From Bacteroidota bacterium (GTDB lineage Bacteria > Bacteroidota > Bacteroidia > Bacteroidales > Prolixibacteraceae), in NCBI GenBank assembly GCA_030706665.1, contig JAUZOB010000183.1, forward strand, positions 1 through 6,651: a DNA stretch of 6,651 bases, in the 5' to 3' direction. The notes below the pieces were generated by a model. It was given only the letters and a program-made list of their open reading frames with translations, made no database searches and was not told the DNA's origin. Positions 1 through 4,355 of the stretch are shown one piece after another (positions within the stretch are counted from its first letter, which is position 1; each line of letters starts with the position of its first letter). Both the position numbers and the translations under genes were made by a program.

Positions 1-327
1 AAACAGGTTGCAGATATTCCGGTTGCCGATTGTGCAAGCATGATTCGGAAATATATTGTCAAAGGTAAAATGATGAAAGAAGATTTTGCTTTTGAAGTAA
101 AAGGAACGACTGAAGGTGGAACTATTGTTACCAAAGACGATGGACGTGATATTCGTGTTTTCCGTAGAAAATCAGATTATGGCAATGTAGTAGATGCTGG
201 TCCTGTTTCTCTGTATGTGCAGTCGTATGCAATTTCAACAACAATCATGATTGCATCGGCCAATATTGAACCGACCAATGGGGTTGTTCATTCATTAAGT
301 TATACCCACATGTTTGGAGATTTTTAG
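1..327 (+). CDS. Fasciclin (FAS1) domain protein, 3' end only
   Basis: The reading frame is open from the first base and ends at TAG 325-327, giving 108 C-terminal residues; the start, signal peptide and any further domains lie left of the window. The fragment fits the second half of a FAS1 domain: an 'IRKYIVKGKMMKEDF' stretch (the usual hYhIvpGk-hxxxDL strand-helix) and a terminal 'ANIEPTNGVVHSL' stretch matching the conserved xNGxxHxI/V (H2) motif that normally closes a FAS1 fold. In Bacteroidota such proteins are usually cell-surface lipoproteins encoded at the tail of SusC/SusD-like loci and are thought to mediate adhesion or ligand binding. The small lipoprotein gene starts 24 bases after the stop, so the two are probably co-transcribed. 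The FAS1 call rests on motif recognition only; the ligand is unknown. Confidence 0.72.
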   Translation, partial: KQVADIPVADCASMIRKYIVKGKMMKEDFAFEVKGTTEGGTIVTKDDGRDIRVFRRKSDYGNVVDAGPVSLYVQSYAISTTIMIASANIEPTNGVVHSLSYTHMFGDF

Positions 328-351
328 TTTAATCAGAAATCCTGAGAAAAA

Positions 352-774
352 ATGAAGAATATAATATTAGCGTTATCTGCCTTTTCGCTGTTGGTAATTC
401 TTTTTGCTTGTGATGAACCGAAAGGGTACCTTATGACTGATGATGCAAAATTTACACCCGACAGCATGATTATCCATGTTGTTCCGTTAAAAACAGATGT
501 TAATCAGTATAAATACGCGACTCCCTGGTACTCTACTGCTATCGAAGGCGTTGAAGGAACACTTCCTGTCGTTTATTCTATTGCCGATGTGACAACTACC
601 GACGGTGATGTCGAAAGCTTTAAACAATGGGCACAGATAAAGGAAGGAGTCGGGAAAGTATATGTTCCGCTAAATCATAAGATTAAACCGGGAAGCTATA
701 TGATTTCGGTTAAAGTTAGTAACATCTATAAAGTAGTTGTCCTTAAAGATGTTTTTAAATTAATTGTTCAATAG
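352..774 (+). CDS. Small surface-type lipoprotein, 140 aa, unknown function
   Basis: ATG at 352 follows a purine-rich stretch (gagaaaaa) and gives a classic type II signal peptide: short basic start, hydrophobic core, and lipobox L17-F18-A19-C20. C20 is followed by D-E-P-K; acidic residues just after the cysteine resemble the Bacteroidota lipoprotein export signal, so surface display is likely (inference). The mature part of about 120 residues has no recognised catalytic motif. Its end, 'KPGSYMISVKVSN...VLKDVFKLIVQ', has the alternating pattern of the last strands of a small beta-sandwich, as in many accessory lipoproteins of Sus-like loci. It probably forms an operon with the upstream FAS1 gene and is closed by terminator T1. 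A decayed copy of its 3' part recurs at 3914-4109. I do not recognise a named family; a binding or structural subunit of an outer-membrane complex is the most plausible role. Confidence 0.8.
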   Translation: MKNIILALSAFSLLVILFACDEPKGYLMTDDAKFTPDSMIIHVVPLKTDVNQYKYATPWYSTAIEGVEGTLPVVYSIADVTTTDGDVESFKQWAQIKEGVGKVYVPLNHKIKPGSYMISVKVSNIYKVVVLKDVFKLIVQ

Positions 775-802
775 CACATTTAAGGTTTGAGTATATAACA
801 AT

Positions 803-847
803 AAGGATAAAGCTGCCATGACAAATGGAATAGCTTTATCCTTTTTT
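803..847 (+). terminator. Intrinsic terminator T1 after the lipoprotein gene
   Basis: A perfect 12-bp stem (803-814 with 832-843) is followed by a run of six T at 842-847. The loop can form a further short CCAT/ATGG stem. It lies 28 bases after the lipoprotein stop and should end the FAS1-lipoprotein transcript, so the downstream peptidase needs its own promoter. T3 is the homologous structure in the second repeat copy. Confidence 0.88.
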
Positions 848-864
848 GATTTTAGGAGTGTTTG

Positions 865-887
865 TTCATCACAATTTGTTGTGTGAA
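865..887. repeat. Short inverted repeat in the leader of peptidase 1
   Basis: TTCA-(T)-CACAA, a TTTG loop, then TTGTG-TGAA form a 9-bp hairpin with one bulged T. It lies between T1 and the first M16 gene and is not obvious at the matching place before the second M16 gene. No T-run follows, so it is not a terminator. It could be an operator or an mRNA leader hairpin, or chance in AT-rich DNA. Confidence 0.3.
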
Positions 888-928
888 GAGAAAATGGGGA
901 ATTAGTTATTAGAACAGTTTTTTCCCTA

Positions 929-958
929 TTTAAAACAGTCATAAACTGTAATGAATAC
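929..958 (+). promoter_or_regulatory. Upstream block shared by both peptidase genes (copy A), possible promoter
   Basis: The pattern TTAAAACAG-N-CATAA...TGTAAT-N-AAT occurs here and again at 4261-4291, each about 80-95 bases before a peptidase ATG. It is one of the better conserved parts of the otherwise drifting leader, and a promoter is needed here because T1 lies upstream. I could not fit a clean Bacteroides -7 (TAnnTTTG) and -33 (TTTG) pair, so the promoter role is inference. Inside this copy, ACAGT (935-939) and ACTGT (945-949) form a small inverted repeat that copy B does not keep. Confidence 0.3.
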
Positions 959-1011
959 CAAGGTAAATAGTCTAATGGTTAAATTTATAAGCTTAAAAAA
1001 TTAATTCTTGT

Positions 1012-3837
1012 ATGAATAAGAGACTAAGGTTTTTTGTTGTCGTACTAATGTTTAGCGTTTTTGTCAGTAACGTCTTTGCACAGTACGATTTGAAAAGTCA
1101 TGTACCGCTTGAACCCAATGTGCGGCACGGTGTATTGAAAAATGGGCTTACCTATTATATTCGTGCGAATAAGGAGCCGAAAGAACGTGCAAGCTTTTAC
1201 ATCATTCAGAATGTCGGGGCAATGTTGGAAAATGATGACCAGAATGGATTGGCACATTTTCTGGAACATATGTCTTTTAACGGGACTGAACATTTTCCGG
1301 GTAAAGCATTAATAAATACACTTGAAAAGCATGGGGTTGCTTTTGGTAAAAATTTGAATGCCTATACTTATTATGACGAAACCGTATACAACATTTCTGA
1401 TGTACCAACTACGAATGTTGCTTTTATGGATACTTGTCTCTTAATGTTGAGTGATTGGTCCCATCGTCTGTTGTTAACCGACAAGGAAATAGATGATGAA
1501 AGAGGAGTAATTTCTGAGGAATGGAGAACCCGTCGGACTGCATCATTTCGTATTTCTCAAAAGACTGCTCAATATTTATTTGGCGGATCAAAATATAGCC
1601 AGCGTGATGTGATTGGTGATTTGAATGTAATTAAAAATTTCAAATACAATACTATTCGGGATTTTTATCATGATTGGTATCGGACTGATCTTCAGGCAAT
1701 CGCTGTCATCGGAGACTTCGATGCTGCGAAGATGGAGGAGAAGGTAAAGGAGATGTTCTCTCAGATTCCGGCTGTCGAAAATCCGAAACCGAGAGTATTC
1801 TATGAAATTCCCGGTAATGATAAGCCTGTCTTTGGCTTGATTACCGATCCTGAAGCGACCAGTTCTTCCATCACTATCTTTATAAAACATCCGGCAGTAG
1901 CGCCTAAGGATAAAAACATTGAAACATGGAAAGAGGATATTTTGACCAGCCTGTACAGTCGAATGTTTAGTGGCCGGATTTCAGAAATCTTACAACAGGA
2001 TAATCCTCCTTTCACCGGGGCATCTGCCGGTTATGGCTCTTATATTGCCCGTACACGCAACTTCTATTATATCAATGTCGGAGCAAAAACAAATGAAGAA
2101 GCTCGTGCTCTGGAAGCTATTATGAAGGAAAATGTCAGGGTGAAACAACATGGTTTTACTGCTACTGAGCTTGAACGAGCTAAGACCAATATGATGACCA
2201 TGATGGAAAGTGCTTATAATAGCCGGGAAAAACGATCTAACGATCAGTTCTGTACTGAGGCAGCTCGTCATTTTTTAGAAAATGAACCGTTCCCGGGGAT
2301 AGAATATGAATATGCCTTTTATAAAGATCTTCTTCCTAAAATAACCCTGGAAGAGATCAATGCCCTTGCTCCAAAATGGATGACAAAAGAAAATCGAGTG
2401 ATTGTGGTTTCCGGTCCTGAAAAGCAGGGCGTAACCCATTTAACCGAACAGGAAGCATTAAGTATCATGGATAAGGTTGAAAACTCAACGGTTGAACCTT
2501 ATGTCGATAAAGTGGCTAGTGCCCAGCTGATGAAGAAACTCCCGAAAGGAGGCAAGGTGGTTGCTGAGAAGAAACTTCCGGAATTTAAGGCTGTCGAATG
2601 GACTTTGTCAAATGGTGTAAAAGTCGCTTATCGTTATTCTGACTTGAATAAAGATCAGATCATGTTTTCTTCTGTAAGTCCAGGTGGTACATCATTAATC
2701 CCTGTCAATGATTTGCCTTCTGCCATGTATACCGCCTCATTGGCAAACAGTTTTGGTCTGGCAGATTATGATCCGGTTACTCTTCGTAAAATCCTTACCG
2801 GCAAGAATGTCTCTGTTAATGTCTCATTGAATTCACTTAATGAAGGGATTTCAGGAAGTTCTACTCCAAAGGATTTTGAGACAATGCTGCAGTTGACTTA
2901 TCTCTGTTTTGAAAAACCGAGATTCGATCAGACAATATACAAATCGAGCATGGACAGATTGAAAGTAAAGCTTCAGAATGCTCAGAACAATCCTCAAAAA
3001 GTAATGCAGGATTCATTGTCTTTGATCCTTAATAATCACCATCCAAGAGTCATTTTGCAGAATGTTGAAAACCTGAACAAGGTCTCTTTGGAGAAGGTTA
3101 AAGAAATTTACCTGAACCGTTTTAAAGATGCAAGCGACTTTACTTTCTATTTCGTTGGTTATATGAAACCAGAAGAAGCCAAACCTCTTATTGAAAAATA
3201 CCTTGGATCATTAACCTCAATTCACCGGAAAGAAAATTGGGTGAATAATAAGGTCGAAATGCCCAATGGGAATGTTGTTAAAGATATTAGTCTGAAATTG
3301 AATGTTCCGAAAGCAACTTCCTTTATTGTTTATGGTGGAAAAATTCCATATACAGCTGAAAATAAGATAAAAATAGAAATTCTGAAAAGTATCCTTGAAA
3401 TCCGGTACACAGAGTCGGTTCGTGAAAAAGAAGGCGGTACTTATGGCGTCGGAGTAATGGGGCGTTTTACAAAACTTCCTGAACCGGAATATAAATTGTT
3501 AATGACATTCGATTGTGATCCGGCTAAAGTAGATCATCTTGTACCGATTATTTATCAGGAAATGGATAATATTGTGGCAAACGGCCCCAAAGTGGAAGAT
3601 TTGGATAAGGTGATTAAGAACATGAAGAAAGAGAGAGCAGAAGAACTGCAACAAAATAGTTTCTGGTTAAGTGCGTTAGGCGCTTATTACTGGGATAAAG
3701 AAAACATAGTTTCTCCTGCAAATTATGAAGCTATTCTGGATAAGATCAAAGCTTCGGATATCCAGGCGTTTGCCGGTACTATTAAGAATGGGAAGAATCA
3801 TTTAAAACTGACTTTCCGTCCGCAGGCTGCAAATTAA
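1012..3837 (+). CDS. Periplasmic M16 family zinc metallopeptidase (PqqL-like), copy 1
   Basis: Complete, 941 residues, close to the length of E. coli PqqL. Residues 1-23 form a type I signal peptide (basic start, hydrophobic core, cleavage expected after VFA), so the enzyme should be periplasmic. The N-terminal half carries the inverted zinc motif H82-F-L-E85-H86. The distal glutamates lie in 'DERGVISEEW'; E163 and E170 have the 7-residue spacing of the conserved pair in pitrilysin, making E170 the likely third zinc ligand (inference). A second M16 half starts near residue 527 ('VEWTLSNG'); its equivalent of the zinc motif is degenerate (around A571-S576), as expected for the non-catalytic half. 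R804-E...Y811 matches the conserved R-Y substrate-clamp motif. M16 enzymes enclose peptides or small proteins in a clam-shell chamber. The gene is monocistronic, between T1 and T2. The natural substrate cannot be deduced. Confidence 0.93.
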   Translation: MNKRLRFFVVVLMFSVFVSNVFAQYDLKSHVPLEPNVRHGVLKNGLTYYIRANKEPKERASFYIIQNVGAMLENDDQNGLAHFLEHMSFNGTEHFPGKALINTLEKHGVAFGKNLNAYTYYDETVYNISDVPTTNVAFMDTCLLMLSDWSHRLLLTDKEIDDERGVISEEWRTRRTASFRISQKTAQYLFGGSKYSQRDVIGDLNVIKNFKYNTIRDFYHDWYRTDLQAIAVIGDFDAAKMEEKVKEMFSQIPAVENPKPRVFYEIPGNDKPVFGLITDPEATSSSITIFIKHPAVAPKDKNIETWKEDILTSLYSRMFSGRISEILQQDNPPFTGASAGYGSYIARTRNFYYINVGAKTNEEARALEAIMKENVRVKQHGFTATELERAKTNMMTMMESAYNSREKRSNDQFCTEAARHFLENEPFPGIEYEYAFYKDLLPKITLEEINALAPKWMTKENRVIVVSGPEKQGVTHLTEQEALSIMDKVENSTVEPYVDKVASAQLMKKLPKGGKVVAEKKLPEFKAVEWTLSNGVKVAYRYSDLNKDQIMFSSVSPGGTSLIPVNDLPSAMYTASLANSFGLADYDPVTLRKILTGKNVSVNVSLNSLNEGISGSSTPKDFETMLQLTYLCFEKPRFDQTIYKSSMDRLKVKLQNAQNNPQKVMQDSLSLILNNHHPRVILQNVENLNKVSLEKVKEIYLNRFKDASDFTFYFVGYMKPEEAKPLIEKYLGSLTSIHRKENWVNNKVEMPNGNVVKDISLKLNVPKATSFIVYGGKIPYTAENKIKIEILKSILEIRYTESVREKEGGTYGVGVMGRFTKLPEPEYKLLMTFDCDPAKVDHLVPIIYQEMDNIVANGPKVEDLDKVIKNMKKERAEELQQNSFWLSALGAYYWDKENIVSPANYEAILDKIKASDIQAFAGTIKNGKNHLKLTFRPQAAN

Positions 3838-3857
3838 GATATTGTATTGTAAATAAG

Positions 3858-3897
3858 AGAGAGTCTGCTACATTCTTGTAAAGCAGACTCTCTTTTT
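3858..3897 (+). terminator. Intrinsic terminator T2 after peptidase 1
   Basis: A perfect 12-bp stem (3858-3869 with 3882-3893) with a 12-base loop leads into a run of five T (3893-3897). It starts 21 bases after the TAA of the first M16 gene. Its stem sequence is unrelated to T1 and T3, consistent with it being native to the peptidase 3' end. Confidence 0.9.
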
Positions 3898-3913
3898 GTT
3901 TTCAGGAGTAGTT

Positions 3914-4109
3914 AATGCGACAACTACAGATCGTGATAAGGAGAGTTTAGTTTTAAACAATGGATTCAGATTAAGATAAAGAACTGGAACGTATATTCCG
4001 CTAAATCATCAATCAGATTAAACCGGGAACCTATATGATTTCAGTTAAGGTTAAAAACATTAATACAGAGGTCGTTTTAAAAGATGCCTTCAAATTAATT
4101 GTACAATAG
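3914..4109 (+). pseudogene. Decayed 3' remnant of the small lipoprotein gene
   Basis: This stretch aligns with codons 79-140 of the lipoprotein gene at 352-774. The first piece reads N-A-T-T-T-D-R-D, matching D-V-T-T-T-D-G-D. The last piece (4017-4109) reads I-K-P-G-T-Y-M-I-S-V-K-V and on to F-K-L-I-V-Q-stop, with 22 of the last 28 residues identical by hand count. Three frameshifting indels separate the pieces: about +5 before 3955, -2 near 3995 and +4 near 4010. In-frame stops occur at 3977-3979 in the first frame and 4002-4004 in the last. There is no start codon, signal peptide or lipobox, so it cannot encode the lipoprotein. The six residue changes in the conserved end leave open a period as a functional paralogue before truncation. 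Confidence 0.88.
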
Positions 4110-4134
4110 CACATTCGGCGTGTGAGTAAACAAC

Positions 4135-4180
4135 AAGGATGAAGCTGTTCATAATCATCGGAACAGCTTCATCCTTTTTT
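4135..4180 (+). terminator. Intrinsic terminator T3 behind the lipoprotein remnant
   Basis: A perfect 16-bp stem (4135-4150 with 4161-4176) with a 10-base loop ends in six T (4175-4180). It is the duplicated counterpart of T1. In the shared inner stem (AAGGATnAAGCT) an A-T pair in T1 is a G-C pair here, a matched change on both arms. It still separates any upstream transcript from peptidase 2, which lies about 175 bases downstream. Confidence 0.9.
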
Positions 4181-4260
4181 ATTGTCAGGATTATAAGCCT
4201 ATTGCAGATTGACTTATGTAGTAAGCGCATGAAATAATTATTTGGGTATAATTTTTTTAT

Positions 4261-4291
4261 TTTAAAACAGACATAATATTGTAATTAATTC
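4261..4291 (+). promoter_or_regulatory. Upstream block shared by both peptidase genes (copy B), possible promoter
   Basis: Counterpart of 929-958, with TTTAAAACAG-ACATAA and TGTAATTAAT preserved. Between this block and the ATG the second leader carries 12 more bases than the first. T2 and T3 both lie upstream, so transcription of the second peptidase should start between about 4181 and 4355. The exact promoter elements are not identified. Confidence 0.3.
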
Positions 4292-4355
4292 TATAAAATA
4301 TTGTCTAATAGATGAAATTTTATTCTGTTGTTATGCTTATCAAATTGATTCTTGT

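Larger units (their letters stand above)
586..3837 (+). repeat. Tandem duplication unit, copy A (lipoprotein 3' end to M16 gene 1)
   Basis: This segment is the left copy of a tandem segmental duplication. Its left edge falls inside the small lipoprotein gene near codon 79, where similarity to the sequence starting at 3914 begins. It includes the lipoprotein 3' end, T1, the leader and the M16 gene. Peptidase coding bases 1012-3307 match 4356-6651 at a constant offset of 3344 with no net indel. In the leader and lipoprotein portions the offset drifts between 3328 and 3344 through small indels. The right edge of homology cannot be fixed, because copy B runs off the window. Confidence 0.85.

Noticed and set aside
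760..942. Minus-strand 60-codon open frame over the T1 and leader region
   Set aside because: It overlaps the terminator and has no family resemblance; its composition reflects the AT-rich non-coding DNA between the genes.
980..987. TAAATTTA before peptidase 1 as a -7 box
   Set aside because: It lacks the final G of TAnnTTTG, has no -33 TTTG at suitable spacing, and is not kept in the second leader.
1045..2271. Minus-strand open frames opposite peptidase 1
   Set aside because: These are antisense shadows of a well supported M16 gene. The similar shadow at 4434-4637 recurs only because the sense gene is duplicated.
4241..4281. TTTG at 4241-4244 with TAATATTG at 4274-4281 as a Bacteroides-type promoter
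   Set aside because: The gap of about 29 bases is well above the usual 19-21, and the second box has a mismatch, so it is not called as a defined promoter.
3838..4355. Insertion sequence or other mobile element as the cause of the duplication
   Set aside because: No transposase fragment, terminal inverted repeats or target-site duplication is visible; the interval is explained by T2, the lipoprotein remnant, T3 and the leader.
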